Positions 36,901-51,436 of a stretch of 64,000 nt of DNA are shown here, piece by piece. The notes below the pieces were generated by a model. That model saw only the letters and a program-made list of their open reading frames with translations, ran no database searches and was not told the DNA's origin. Numbering within the stretch: position 1 is the first letter of the stretch; each line of letters begins with the position of its first letter. Position numbers and translations under genes: made by a program. Origin of the DNA: Pleurotus djamor (lineage: Eukaryota > Basidiomycota > Agaricomycetes > Agaricales > Pleurotaceae). The stretch spans positions 124,001 through 188,000 of the forward strand of contig JAPEVF010000010.1 of assembly GCA_029747585.1 (NCBI GenBank), in the 5' to 3' direction.

Positions 36901-37841
36901 ACTTGCCACATCCCTTCACACCAACAATAGCCAGTGTAATAGGCGAGATGTCAGAGTGCTATGAATTAGATCAGGTCACAGAGCAAAACCATAATTTGGT
37001 GATAACGCACCGAAGAAACCTGGGTATTGATCACCATTCGAACTCCAGCATTATTAACACTAGGAGGACTGTACACGCCGAGACTCCCGCTACGAACGCG
37101 CCCAGTCATCGAGTTTGCCAGAACACCGGTACGGCGAGGCATGGTTTGAAGGGATGCTGCGCTCCGTAGGCGAGGGGATTCATCTTGTGTGCTTGAATTC
37201 GATATTGCACCAATGCTGCTCGTACTTGATGTTGAGCTGATGGTCGGAGTTCGCGAGGGCAACGGAAGCTCTCCTGCACGGACGAGCATTCTGGGGTGAT
37301 CTTGGCCTTTCAGAGATACTGCCCTGTAGCCCGACGTAGATCGTAGCAACGGATCTGATCGTTCAACATCGGAGTCTCCAGCGTAGGGATAGTCGTCTTC
37401 ATCAGCTGTGGTGCTAACGCTGGCCCCCCTGCTACGTTGAGAGCGCTCGCGCTCGCGTTCACGTCGGAGGCCGTCCGACATGCCATATATGAGATTTCGG
37501 GGTGGATCGACGGCCGTTCCAGTATTTACTCGACTTTGGCGTGTACCTGTACTTGTGGTGGCGTCGTCGCGAACATATTGGACGAATGAATCGACTGAAA
37601 GAGACTTGCGAAGTGGCTGAGGTGGATGTAGTGCTGAAGCAGGATTGGGATTGGTCAAGGGATCCATAGAAGCGGTGGGGGAAGTCAATGCCGAGGAATA
37701 CGCTTCCTCTTCTTCTGGAGAACTGAGAGAGGTGCCGTGATGGTCAGCGCCATTCAACAAGGACATGGGCTGGGAAGGGAGTTGGATTTGTTGGGAAGTG
37801 GACAACGGCGGCAAAAGTTGACCATGTGTGGGCGAGGCCAT
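33911..37841 (-). CDS. Ras guanine-nucleotide exchange factor with N-terminal Ras-like domain
   Basis: Exons: 37011..37841, 36808..36958, 36548..36754, 36290..36493, 35781..36235, 35662..35732, 35468..35609, 34897..35414, 34742..34842, 34386..34685, 34099..34318, 33911..34048, about 1111 aa. Residues 1-277 are Ser-rich and disordered. A Ras-like fold spans about 278-464: P-loop GVKGCGKS, VDGVIICYDSSD, LACKSDL for the guanine-binding NKxD. The switch II DxxG is absent. RasGEF_N has YITHFLLTYRRFATPRDV. The Cdc25 domain has LVSGKKDPATDPIARFNAI, AALRAFVAGINNSTF and SDLIRAHEGNPDF. It should activate Ras at the membrane. Ambiguous bases at 35121 and 36043 shift the frame; leaving each out restores it, so both look like surplus characters beside homopolymers. 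Confidence 0.85.
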
Positions 37842-38029
37842 GATTTGGGTTGAATAGAGAAGGTGGTCAGAGCTTCATGCGTGAGGACGTGTGAGAACGG
37901 TGTTTGGAGGACAGAGGCGAGTGACGAGGACTTGCAAACTCAATTTTACGCGGGGATCAACAACTTTTGCAAAAGTGCTCGTTACAGCCACCGCCAGTTT
38001 CCTCTTTCGACGTCACCAAGTCCGCCTCC

Positions 38030-39439
38030 ATGTCTCACCCACATCCACCAAGAGTCCTTTTGACAGTCAGTTTCATCCCCTTGTTAGCCCCATGTCGTGC
38101 TCATCATAATCAGAACGACGACGGACCTCCGTCTCCCGAATCACCGTACATTTATGGTCTCTACCGTCACTTAACAAAAGTCTATGGTATACCTTGCAGA
38201 TCGTTCATTTCTCTCTTCTCTCTAACCTCATGTAGGATGGGACGTCAAGGTGGTCATACCCAGCTCCCAGAAGAGTTGGATTGGTGCGGAAACATCGCCA
38301 AGCAACCCTTCGATGCTAACCTATCTCTCAGGCAAGGCATACCACATTAAAGAAATAACCAAAGGCTGCTACTACTATCCTCGTGATCCTGGTCTGCATA
38401 TGCATTGTTTTTGTTCATTTTTTATGTTAATGTATCGTCCAGACGGTGTTGGAGAAAGTTCAGAGCACTCTAGGCCTCTAGTCGAAGGCGAAGTGGTAAG
38501 GCGTCGCCCCCTAAACCTGTTTCTCTGCTCATTAGACACAGGCAGAGTGGATCCTGTTGGACGGTGTACGTTTTGTCTCCCGGTTCTAGACATCTCCATT
38601 CCCTCATCAATTGCATTCTCAGACACCAGCGACTTGTGCGAATGTCGCGTTACACAACATCTACCCCGATCAATTCGACCTCGTTGTAAGTAGTCTCGGC
38701 TCAGCTACTACCGAGCGTAGCATGACCAGTGCTCTAGATTAGTGGACCCAACCTCGGTCGAAACACATCCGGTACATTGCCTTGTCAAACGCCTAGCTCC
38801 CTATGCTGAACGCTATTCACAGCTGCCTTCGCATTATCTTCGGGTACGATTGGTGCCGCCCTTGCTTCCTCACTTTCCCAAATCCGTTCCATCGCGCTTT
38901 CTTACGGTACCGTCATCCATCCTACGCCGTCGACCTTCTTTGAGCCTGCCCATGTTCTCGGTGCGAACATCATCCGCTATCTATGGCTGAATTGGGGTTC
39001 TGACGAGGCGGGGCTACGAAACGGAGAAGTCGATCTTTATAGCGTCAACATCCCTCTGATTGATGGTCTTCTCAGTGATGAAGGGCTGACGGTATCGTGG
39101 ACTCATATGTGGAGAAACTCGTATGGCCGCTTGTTCAAACAGGTCCACCCCACCTCCGATGGACCGAAACAACCCGTCGACTCTTCTGTCCCCGATCAAT
39201 TGTCTACCACAGCTCAGTCTCTGGAAGGATCTAAATCTGCTTCGGGGCTCGCATACAAGTTCGGACCCGACATGAGAGGTCTCATTACCCCCAATCCCGA
39301 TAGTCTCCCTGTTGGCTCTGATGGCTGGGCCCTTCAGAAGGGGTGGGTTAGCGTGACGCCCTTGCGTGCTAGCTTTGCAGAGCCGGTTACTGGTTTGAGT
39401 GTAACCGAAGAAACTAGGGTTTGGAAAATGAGACTGTAA
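38030..39439 (+). CDS. SurE-like survival protein / phosphatase
   Basis: Exons 38030..38065, 38114..38186, 38236..38283, 38332..38391, 38443..38495, 38542..38565, 38623..38685, 38738..38771 and 38823..39439 give 335 aa. The SurE fold is clear: PRVLLTNDDGPPSPE (metal-binding Asp-Asp), GWDVKVVIPSSQKSWIGKAY, WILLDGTPATCANVALHN and LVISGPNLGRNTSG. SurE enzymes are metal-dependent nucleotidases or acid phosphatases; in yeast PBY1 the domain is followed by a tubulin-tyrosine-ligase domain, which is missing here. Several exons are tiny (24, 34 and 36 nt). The start lies 188 bp from the divergent RasGEF gene. Confidence 0.85.
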
Positions 39440-39626
39440 TACACTGGCACATACCAATATGGATATCATGTATGTAGAGTATCCGAAGATATAAGTGACG
39501 AAGCGGTCGCTTCATGATTCCTGACTGACCAGGATGATTCAACGGGTTACATGGGGCGGAAATAATATTGTTGATCGAACGAAGCCTTGGATGCACAGGC
39601 GCTCAAACCGCACCTGCCCTAAACTT

Positions 39627-39644
39627 GACGCGTCGCGACGCGAC
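39627..39644 (+). promoter_or_regulatory. MCB-type G1/S element upstream of MCM4
   Basis: An exact MluI cell-cycle box ACGCGT lies at 39628..39633 inside the GC-rich dyad GACGCGTCGCGACGCGAC, 62 bp before the MCM4 ATG. MBF-type factors bind this sequence in yeasts to drive DNA-replication genes at G1/S. It is the expected site for an MCM gene. Confidence 0.6.
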
Positions 39645-39694
39645 ATATTTAGTGATCGCTCCTTCAATCCAAACCACAACACCACGATCCCAGC

Positions 39695-42954
<3,260 letters not shown>

Positions 42955-43179
42955 TGAACCTCAAGTCCTTTTCGCGCATGTGTTGGTTTTCTTTTGCTTT
43001 CATTGGTTTGGTTTGTTTGAGTCCGTCCTCGTGTCCAGTCTGTAACTATTTGCTTTGTATCCAGCGCGTTCTTGAAGAGTGTTGTACGTCATCTGAACTC
43101 GCTTACATCCTACTTCCCTGCACATGACTGCCAACCCCCAAGGCAAAGGTTGTCCATATATATATACATCTAAAAATCA

Positions 43180-45038
43180 TCACAACAGAACAGATGCGAC
43201 AACTACCAAGAATGAGATTATTAAAAGGTTCAATGACACGTATGTCTCCGAGAGGTGCGCGGCGTCGTTAGTTGCCGGTGTCGACAAACCAGTCTTGCGA
43301 TAGACTTTGAGGGAGTTTATGATCCACAGTGCATTCTGATCGGATAAATCACTTCGTTAGCCTCGCAGCTTTTCAACGACCACGAGTCTGACTCACGTCG
43401 AAGTTTGTGGGGTCCATTAACCTGTCGGGGCAAGTTCCAGGACAGCCAGACGTGGCATACGAGTTTCCAGCCCAATCACCTTTCCATGAGCAGATAAATA
43501 TGAAAAGAATCTCGCGAAGATATACAAGTTTTCTTACCACAGAAAGTGATGTCTGCCATCGTACGGACGACGTTAGCGGAAATGCGTGTCGAGAGGTAGA
43601 ATACATGACACTAACCGAAGATTATAGCTTGGTTCACGAAGTGCTTGAGTGGATCGCAACCCGACGGATCCAAGGCTGCCACAGGGGCACCCCAGCCTGA
43701 AGGTCTGGGACTCCCACTGATGATGTCTTGTGGGACGGCTGCACGATAAAATGACCCTAGAGAACGAGATGATTCATTCGGGGAGTTTCAAGTCAAGATC
43801 GAGCAGAAACTAACAGACAGCGATCCCGGTGTCATCCCATTTCATGGCATACACACCACCACCCTGGGCATCGAAGTATGGCCCGTAGGATGCTCGACTC
43901 CATTCAGTGATGCCACATCCAGGATTACCAGGAAGATTACCGTCGCAATTGAGATTTTGTTGGTCATTCACCGGCTTATTGTAGGGGAACCAGTCAATTT
44001 GTCAAGTCAGGATGTTGCTAAAGCTCAAGACTCACTGATCCCGTGAAGGACACATTGGGATTCAGAACACAGCCTAGCGTTTGTGAGCAGGGTATACAGG
44101 TTTCCAGCTCTTTGTGTGCGTACCTGGGCCGGTGTGCCATGTTACCTGGTTGTGTTGGTTGTCATGAACACCTTCGATGATGTCAATCTCGCCAGACTAT
44201 GAGTAGGTGTTATAAGTCAGACCGCCTCAAGGCAAAAGTCGTGAAGGCAGATAATACTGACATCGGGCCACTGCTTTCCCTTCCCGGTCGTCCAAAAGGC
44301 AGGCCATACAGCTGAGAACTGTCAAGCCCTCGAGATCACGACGAATGGGCGCGAAGCGCGACTCACCACAACCCCACGGAGCCTTGTCCAAGTCAAGGAT
44401 GAATAAACCAGTGTTATAGTTTTTGTAGCTCTCAATGCGAATGCTATGGACGGCGCCTGGAGTTAGCTGAAACCAAATTTTCGGTAGGGAGCGACATACC
44501 TTTCTCGAAATTGATCGCGAGGCAACCACGACGTATTATCGCCCTTCATGATGACTTTGTCATTGTCATCGACGTACACCAATCTTTTCTTGAAGGCATC
44601 GTCTCTGTCAACATATCTTTTTCGAAGGTTTGAGTCCCCCTCGCGAAGTCAGAGTGGAGAAAGACCCTTACACTACACTTCCACTGCAGCAAACAGTCGG
44701 AATTGGTCAAACTAGAGCACTGGAGCATCATGGCCATACGCTTACTTCGTCGGATCGGAATAGTTGAAAAAGAAAAAGTTGCTAGAAGTGAAGCATCAGC
44801 CAAAGTGGTGGCGACCAGTCCATTTAGGTCCGACGCACTCGAAAAATGAGTTCCCCTGGAATGTGTCTTCGATCAACCAAATGAATGACGTTCCATTGGG
44901 TTCAGTGTCAACATTCGCCCTCTTCTCGAGATGCGGTGGTTTCAAAGCCGACATGGCGGTCGACCATAGTGAAGTAGCACTTGTTATGAGTCCGGAGTTA
45001 AGCAGAATATGCAGCAATAGTACATCGCTGGCCCGCAT
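43180..45038 (-). CDS. GH16 endo-1,3(4)-beta-glucanase, GPI-anchored
   Basis: Thirteen exons: 44839..45038, 44746..44781, 44672..44683, 44500..44616, 44367..44443, 44262..44311, 44124..44196, 44036..44073, 43815..43974, 43616..43756, 43538..43552, 43397..43479, 43180..43335 (385 aa). The GH16 active site is GEIDIIEG (E-x-D-x-x-E). Other blocks are SFFDNFFFFNYSDPTNGSV, LFILDLDKAPWGC, VWPAFWT, HNQVTWHTGPGC, SYGPYFDAQGGGVYAM and FDITFCGDWAG. The N-terminus starts with a hydrophobic leader and a KR processing site; the C-terminal tail LNLLIISFLVVVASVLL resembles a GPI signal. It probably cleaves or remodels wall beta-glucan. Exons of 12 and 15 nt are present. The start is uncertain, as the frame is open further upstream. 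Confidence 0.85.
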
Positions 45039-45407
45039 AGCTGAAGTAGCAGAGAGCGAAAATTGGGCTAAAGCAAAGAGGATGAAGGGGTATCGCACGC
45101 AGTTGAGACCGAGGGTTATGAGCAGTGAGTGGGTGAGGTTCGCATCACAGTCGGAGCAGATGAATAATTGAAGAGGTCCGGAGTCCTCGTGGAAGAGCTA
45201 ATTATAGCTCAGTGGAAGGCTGAAGACCTGAAGCATATCAGGGCAGGGATTCAAGGTAGATGATGGTCGAAAGCATCGTTGGAGCATCGTGTGCAGTGAC
45301 TCTGGTGGAAATCAAGAGGCAAGCGTCATAAGGTTATAGATTAGGGTATTATTCCTGTCCTTCACATTACAACCACACAATCACCACGTATCTACATATT
45401 ATGTACA
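45039..45407. other. Intergenic 369 bp between GH16 and the MFS gene
   Basis: This is the 5' region of the GH16 gene and the 3' flank of the MFS gene, both on the minus strand. A plus-strand open frame (44764..45171) is only antisense to the GH16 first exon. No gene is called. Confidence 0.35.
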
Positions 45408-47587
45408 TCAAGCTTTCTTTAGTCCCAGTCTAAACCATGCCGTCCCCATATACAGCACCCACGCAAAGACGATCAGTGCCGCAGAAATCGTCGCGAAGAA
45501 CCGTCCACGCCGTATTTCACGACTCATATCAACATTAGCGTATCCAACATCCCATCCTGACAACGTCGACGAGTAGCGATTATGTGAAACAGTCGATTCA
45601 TCTAGGAGGGGACGTTGCTGAGGGTCCAGCGTCGACGTCGAAGATCCAGCTACTGGTGCTTCGTCGACTGAGCCTGACCGTGTCGCATTGGACTTCAAGA
45701 TACTTCCAGCGTCGGTAGCTAAGCTGTGTGAGACGGAATGCCTACGTCTAAGCATGAGTTTCCTGCGTTCTTGGATGTACGCCAACAGCACGATGCTAAA
45801 GAATTGCACGATGTTGAGGAAAAGGAAGATGTTGAGTAGTATTTGAATCGAGGACTGCTGTGCAGGAGAATCTGGCGGCGGGGTGGTGCCAGGCTTTCTA
45901 TGCATGTCCAAGGCTAAGCCAGACATGGTCTGGAAGATGGTCGATCCAGTTTGCTCGAGCTGATATATGACGTCAAAAAAGCACCAGAAAGTATGACCGG
46001 TCTTGCTTACACTCTTATGAACTCCCAAAGCTGTTGACACATATTTCAGCGCAACGATCTTGGGTACAAGTACGACGAGGAGTACTAAAAATAACCAGTG
46101 AGTTATTCGGAAGCACATCGAGGATATGCAAATACGCACACGGTGCAAAACCGTGCCCGACACAGAAGGAAAGAATAGCGGGCCAAGAAGTATGGGTCCA
46201 TGATGGGGGTAAGCATAGCCAGAGGTAGGCTAATCCAATTAGCGTGGAAGATAACGCAAATAGCTGAATAACAACCCGCTTCGTCTTGTACCGGTCAACA
46301 ATGTACCCACACTAGAAAGGTTATGTACTTAGCCGTTTTCAGGCTCGAAAGAAGTTATCAACTCACAACGGGGTAAAGCACGAGGCTACCTGCCAGCAAG
46401 TACGAGGCTTCATTGGCAGCATCTTCTTCGGGGATGCCATATCGTTTCTCGATAATATTACTTTGGAGTAGGTGAGCATGGGTCTAGCCAGACTTTCGAG
46501 GGGGACCTACGCTGCAAGGTGAGTAAAAGGAGACCATATGGCTCCGCAGAGGACGTTGAGTCCAACATACCTGAAAATAACAAGTAAGACGCAGGTGATC
46601 AAGGAACACAAGAAACGTGCTTACGCCCAAAATATATCGCCAAGTTTAGTCACTTCCTTGATATGAACCCTACGCTTCTCTGCCACCTTTTCCAAAGCTT
46701 GCGCCTGACCGATATCGTGACATGAACGCCTCCGAGCTTCTTCATCTATATCAGCAGCTTCGAGTTCCGCTCCGGCCCCGTCGACCAGCCAACGCGAGGC
46801 GAGAATGTAGATTAAGTTCACAATGACAGACAACGCCGCGAGACCGGTCGCGACGTAGAACGGAGCACGACTTCCAAATCGTTCGGTAAGCGGGTACGAT
46901 GTCCGTGCGGACACAAACGACGCTCCTTTCCCTACAATAAGACCAAAAGCCATAGACACACCAAGCCCATGCGACTTGAAGAATCGCACGATGATAGTCT
47001 CTTGTACAACAGCGAGCGGGCTGACACCCAGACCGAATACAAACATCCCGAGCGCCATGAGACGGATGTTCCCGTAGATGTCTCCGGTGAGGAGGAGAAT
47101 CTGACCGAGGAGGATGACTCCAGTAGCAAGGATACTCGTGAACGTTGTCCCCAATCGACTAGCCATGACACCGCCGATCAATGGCGTCCATGTGCTGTTC
47201 AGACTGAATGCGGAGATGAGTAGGCTGAATTCGGTGTTCGACGTCCCGAGCTCGCGTGACAATCGACTCTTCAATGGACCGAGCACGTATGAAGCACTAC
47301 ACCCCACAATGTGAGAAGTGAAACGTGGTAGACGAGGTGAACACGTACTAATGACTCCCTACACTCAACGAGCACGCACATAGAAGTGCTATAAGGCGAA
47401 TAACGAACGCTCGATACTTATGACTCTGCACATTCGCCGCTCGTCGTCGTGGTACCGGTGTCGCCGATTCATGAGACGAACTCGTCGAAGAAACCGTCGA
47501 TTCCCTGTCGCTCGCATCGTCCTGAGCATGCGAGAGCAGCTCGTCGCACGAAGAACGACGATAATCCGTTTCGGGTTCTTGGAGCAT
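45408..47587 (-). CDS. Major facilitator superfamily transporter, MFSD1-like
   Basis: Exons 47349..47587, 46625..47296, 46511..46570, 46367..46460, 46140..46311, 46011..46084 and 45408..45959 give 620 aa. A Ser-rich cytosolic N-terminus leads into RLIALLCACSLSVGSHYASY, GPLKSRLSRELGTS, then SLNSTWTPLIGGVMASRLGT (conserved loop after helix 2), GNIRLMALGMFVFGLGVSPL, KSHGLGVSMAFGLIVGKGAS, WSPFTHLAANIIEKRYG, CGYIVDRYKTKRVVI. A long C-terminal loop (Pro, Ser, basic RRRH) precedes a final helix FFATISAALIVFAWVLY. These features match the MFSD1 group of lysosomal/vacuolar carriers, so the protein is probably a vacuolar dipeptide or small-molecule carrier. The substrate is inferred, not seen. Confidence 0.8.
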
Positions 47588-48012
47588 GGCAATCGCTTGC
47601 CTGCAGTATTAGCGGGAGAGTGGGAGAGAGGAAAGAGAGAGAGGATTGGTGAAGAGAGGGAATTGTGTAGACCGAAATTCACAAGCACTGGTGCATTGGC
47701 AGAAAGAGTCAGCTTTGGGAAGAAGAGCTAAGTATACCACCCCACACACCCGGGACGGTGTTCACCCCTTTATCTGATAATCTAGCCTGTTCTGGATCAA
47801 GGTCCGGTTTGATCATCTGGTTCCGTCTGATTATCAGATACCTCAGCTATCTCTTGGCAATAACAACAGGTTGAACATAATAATTTACATCGAACTACAA
47901 AGAAGTGTATGTAAAAGCAAAAGAAGGTCTTCAGAAAGCGAGCGAATCAAGCATAATAACTAGATCTCTGTTTTGTTTCCACATCAAATTTTTATAAGTC
48001 CACTATCCAGGT
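47588..48012. other. Intergenic 425 bp upstream of the MFS gene
   Basis: No gene is visible. It holds a perfect 12-nt inverted repeat (arms 47771..47782 and 47829..47840, sequence TATCTGATAATC) around a smaller nested one (GATCAA at 47795..47800 and TTGATC at 47809..47814). A poorer A/T stretch follows at 47870..47960. Confidence 0.45.
47771..47840. repeat. Nested inverted repeat upstream of the MFS gene
   Basis: Outer arms TATCTGATAATC and GATTATCAGATA are perfect complements of 12 bp, 46 bp apart. The inner pair GATCAA/TTGATC is nearly concentric with them. Each outer arm contains a GATA core (TGATAA, TTATCA), so the dyad may be a paired transcription-factor site rather than a mobile-element end. 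It lies about 185-255 bp before the MFS ATG. Confidence 0.6.
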
Positions 48013-48843
48013 TCATACAAGCTTTCGAGAGTCACTCACATAGTTTCTTCGTCCCGTTCTCACCCAGATGCAAGTGGCGAACTACAAAGCCGAGTCGATA
48101 CATGTGCGCCAAGAAGTCCGGATACCAACGCACCATGGTTATAAGGCATAGTCCGAACTCTGTCCATCCAATTGCCTCAACTGTGAGCGACTGTCTGCAC
48201 CTGGGTTGATCCGAGATTAGCATATACGATGCGGCATGTAAAGGAAAGATAGTAGCTTACCGTGATATCGCAGCCACACGAGCGCAACTGCCACCTGTTC
48301 GGGTGTTATGCATGACGCCAGCAGCCGTGCCCTGCAAAGCGCCGAAATTCCATGAAAAAAATGCAGAGAGCCACGAGTACGCAGATGATGCAGACAAACA
48401 TGGTATGGTCGACACGAAATAATCAATAATCATTATAATATACAAGCGATGAAGAACTCACCCATAGAACCGAAGAAATCAACAGCCAAATCACCGACGA
48501 AGCAATACTCGCAAGCAGATGCACCGCTCCATCCACAATCCAAAGCATATACGCCGTAGAAAACGCAACCGTCCACACCGCATTGAAGAGAAACAAAATC
48601 AACCTGTCCCACGTTAAGACAAAACGCCAATGAGTATTCGAATCCAAACGCATAACAATGATAATTGTGTATTGAATAGTAACAAGCAAGTACTCACAGA
48701 GAATGATACCGCGCACTAGGCCACGTCCCATTTTCGTTCCCCGCACTGATCAGAAACGCCGTAAGTCCCAGTTCCGCCATAGCCGACAACGTCATGAGGG
48801 CGAATAAAAACGGATGATAGTGCGCTTTGATGAAATGGGCCAT
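48013..48843 (-). CDS. Four-TM MARVEL-like membrane protein
   Basis: Exons 48698..48843, 48462..48603, 48261..48331, 48134..48200 and 48013..48081 give 164 aa. Hydrophobic helices are ALMTLSAMAELGLTAFLIS, LILFLFNAVWTVAFSTAY, VHLLASIASSVIWLLI and WTEFGLCLITM. Between helices 3 and 4 lies the conserved loop VMHNTRTGGSCARVAAISRC, and the tail ends RRNYVSDSRKLV. This length and pattern occur in MARVEL-type proteins of basidiomycetes, often of unknown role at the plasma membrane. Function is unassigned; the family label rests on topology and loop similarity. Confidence 0.7.
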
Positions 48844-49968
48844 CGTCCACAGTATGTGTGTGTGTATGGTATGTAGGTCGTAGCAAAGTCGTTAGGTTGT
48901 TAGGTCGTCGGGAAATTCGAGCTGAGAGTAACTTGAGCTGAGAGTCGCCTGAGGGAAATTGAAGAAACTGAATACGGAAGAAGGAAGACGGAGGATGGAT
49001 GCGGAGAGTAGCGTTCGACTTCTCGGTTCTAGGTGTCCAGTCCTACAGTCCAAGCGTAGAAGATATGGGAAAGACCAAAAATCAAATCCGGGAGGCTTCG
49101 TGTCGTCTACCGCATTACTAGAAATGCGCCTTGAGCATGCCCGGAAAGTTTGGAACGACACGCGCATTATGCGATGTGCATGGGGCGTGGTGCGTGGTGC
49201 GTGAGCCGATCAAAACCCAAGGACAAGAATAACGACATGTTGTTGATGTTGTCGTTCGCATAATCGTGAAGTGAAGTGAAGTGAAGAGAGGAGTAGATCA
49301 ACACAGCAAGCAAGCAAGCAACAAGGATGAAACGTTTTGGAAACGGTACGCAGCTTTGCCGATGTCTTCATCTGTCTGACTGCCTCGTGTCACTACCACC
49401 GACACGCTTCAGTAAGTGATCGGTATTGTGGGCTCGGGCTACATAGCTTGTAAAAATGGAATCAACAACGTATAACGTACCGAGTACGTACCGACACACC
49501 GGTGACCGATAGAGGATAGAGTACACTAAGCGTGTCACCGGGGACTCAACAGAACATCGAGTTCTCGCCGTTCAAAAGAAACTTCAGGTTCGGTCTGGGA
49601 GTTAATTCGCCTCGACGAAACGAGACGATCGAGGGAGAGATCGAAGGCTGAAGCCACATGTATTACTCAACACCTCCGATACGTGGTACGTGGTACGTGT
49701 ACACCACAAACTGGTACGGAAACATCCTATAAAAGGGTGTGCATCGTCCATTATTCGACGATGAAGGCCCGTTTCCGGGTCTTCGCCTACTACTTGGTAA
49801 GCGGAATAGTACTCATGAAATGAGTACTGCATCGAATTATCGATGCTTGTGATGACTTCATTTACTGCAGTGGATTTGGATCAAGATACCTGTACGAAAA
49901 GATTGTCGTTAGTTCACTCAAAGGGCGGTCCAGACGTAATGCAATACCTAGACATGCAGAAGAAATGT
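48844..49968. other. Intergenic 1,125 bp downstream of MYG1
   Basis: This is the longest gene-free stretch. It holds simple repeats: a (GTGAA)n run at 49266..49284, a (CAAG)n run at about 49306..49320, and repeated GGTACGT/CACGTACC words at 49680..49700. Plus- and minus-strand open frames up to 91 codons are present but lack splice-linked partners or motifs. The divergent start of the four-TM gene is at 48843. Confidence 0.45.
49266..49320. repeat. Short tandem repeats (GTGAA)n and (CAAG)n
   Basis: About four copies of GTGAA at 49266..49284 are followed, after 20 bp, by four copies of a CAAG-type unit ending near 49320. These are ordinary microsatellites in the spacer between genes. Confidence 0.7.
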
Positions 49969-51436
49969 TCACATCGCCAGAGCGTCAACAGCCATCTTCA
50001 TCGCGCCCTCCTTCGTATGATTCCCTACAAACACCACCATCAGCATACCACTCCATACCAGCGTTCCAATCAAGAAGAAAAAGGAAAAAAAGATCGCGTA
50101 CCTCCAATGAACCCACTCGCATGCACGAAGATCCCTCCTTCGATACCCATAACCTTCGACAACTCCGCATCCCTCAACCCCCTCCACGCAGCTGGCAACG
50201 CCTTCCTACTCTCGAAACTCTCGGGCGTAACGGGTACAGCTTGAATGCGCCACGCGTTGGCGGATTCGTCTGGGTAGATGACGTAGATGGCTTTGACGCC
50301 ATCAGGAGTCTCTTGTTTCTCTTCCAGTTCGAAGAGGTGTTCCTACAAGACAGCGTTGTCAGCCTTCCTTCCTCTCGTTGCGCAAGCCGAGACCCAAAGG
50401 AAGAAGCGGCGTACCTTCCAAGGAAGGAATCGATCAAACACGATGATCTTCCCACTGGGCTCAACGCTCCTGCTCTTTGCGATAGATTCAATGAGTAGTT
50501 CCCGAGCGGGGAGCCAAGCATTAGCGTAGTACTTCAAGCGCCCAGAGAACTCTTCCCCAGTCAACTTGGACGCTTTTTCGAATAGAACCTACATACGACA
50601 GAATATGCGTAAGGTGTTCAGATTGTCATGACGTTGGGAAGGAAGGGCGCGTACATCTTGTTTGGAATCAGAGAATTCTTCATTCCACGCGGGGTTGATC
50701 GCGGCTACACGACTCGAGAGGTCTGTGCGGTTTCTGTACAGCGGTTTGAGGTCGGCTGGGTACTGCGAGATACCGTTGTCGATGGCATCGATGGCCTCGA
50801 TGAATTCCTGTTTGTTTCAACTGAGCCAACGAAATTCCCAGTCCCATCAAGAAGACACCTATGAACCAACCTTGTACAATTTCAACCACAGCACTTCAAT
50901 CTTCGCATCATCACTCGGAATGCTGGTCATATTCGCGATGACCTCCTTGCCAAAGTGTCTGTAACCATGACCATAAGAATAGGTTCGATGGACACATGAT
51001 GGGTAGATGCTTACTTGTACACGAGCCCGGCAGAGGAGAGCTTCGTGTTGAACCCATATCCGAAGACTTCTGTGAACCCCCGTTGGTGGTGATCAAACAA
51101 TAACTTGCTCTCATCGTAGACAGCGCCAACGTCCACGACGATGTCACAGGTTCCAAGAACAGCTGGGTCTCGGCTACGCTTCACCGCTGAAGGACACCAG
51201 ATCACTCAGTCTCTGGGCTGAGTGCAGAGTGGAGAAGGGGTTCGACTTGCCAGATTCATGATACGCATGGGTTTGACGAAGCAAAAACACAGCAAGAGCC
51301 TCGTCGCAGTGGAAGGTCCCACTGTGGGTACCGATAATCTGCTCACTGTCATTGGCTGGTTGTTCACAAGTGCTCGACACAGAGATCGACTGACCTTGGC
51401 AGCGTTGTGTCTTTTGTTGGCGGTTTCGTCTGTCAT
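49969..51436 (-). CDS. MYG1: MYG1 family exonuclease (UPF0160, DHH-like)
   Basis: Exons 51395..51436, 51251..51338, 51015..51186, 50871..50958, 50655..50807, 50415..50588, 50102..50342 and 49969..50024 give 337 aa. Family marks are GTHSGTFHCDEALAVFLL (metal site HxGxFHxDE), VDVGAVYDESK, FDHHQRGF (DHH), AIDAIDNGI, LPWKEHLFELE and the terminal FVHASGFIGGNHTKEGAM. MYG1 is a 3'-5' RNA exonuclease found in nucleus and mitochondria. The second intron (51187..51250) starts with GCAAGT, a consensus GC-AG donor; the joined reading ESAVKRSRDPAVLG fits the family. No mitochondrial presequence is obvious. Confidence 0.9.

Noticed and set aside
44367..44500. An apparent frameshift in the GH16 gene near 44470
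   Set aside because: Using the acceptor CCATAG at 44444 instead of CCAG upstream gives S-I-R-I-E-S in frame, so the gene is intact.
44764..45171. A 135-codon plus-strand frame
   Set aside because: It is antisense to the first GH16 exon, which is part of a complete conserved gene.
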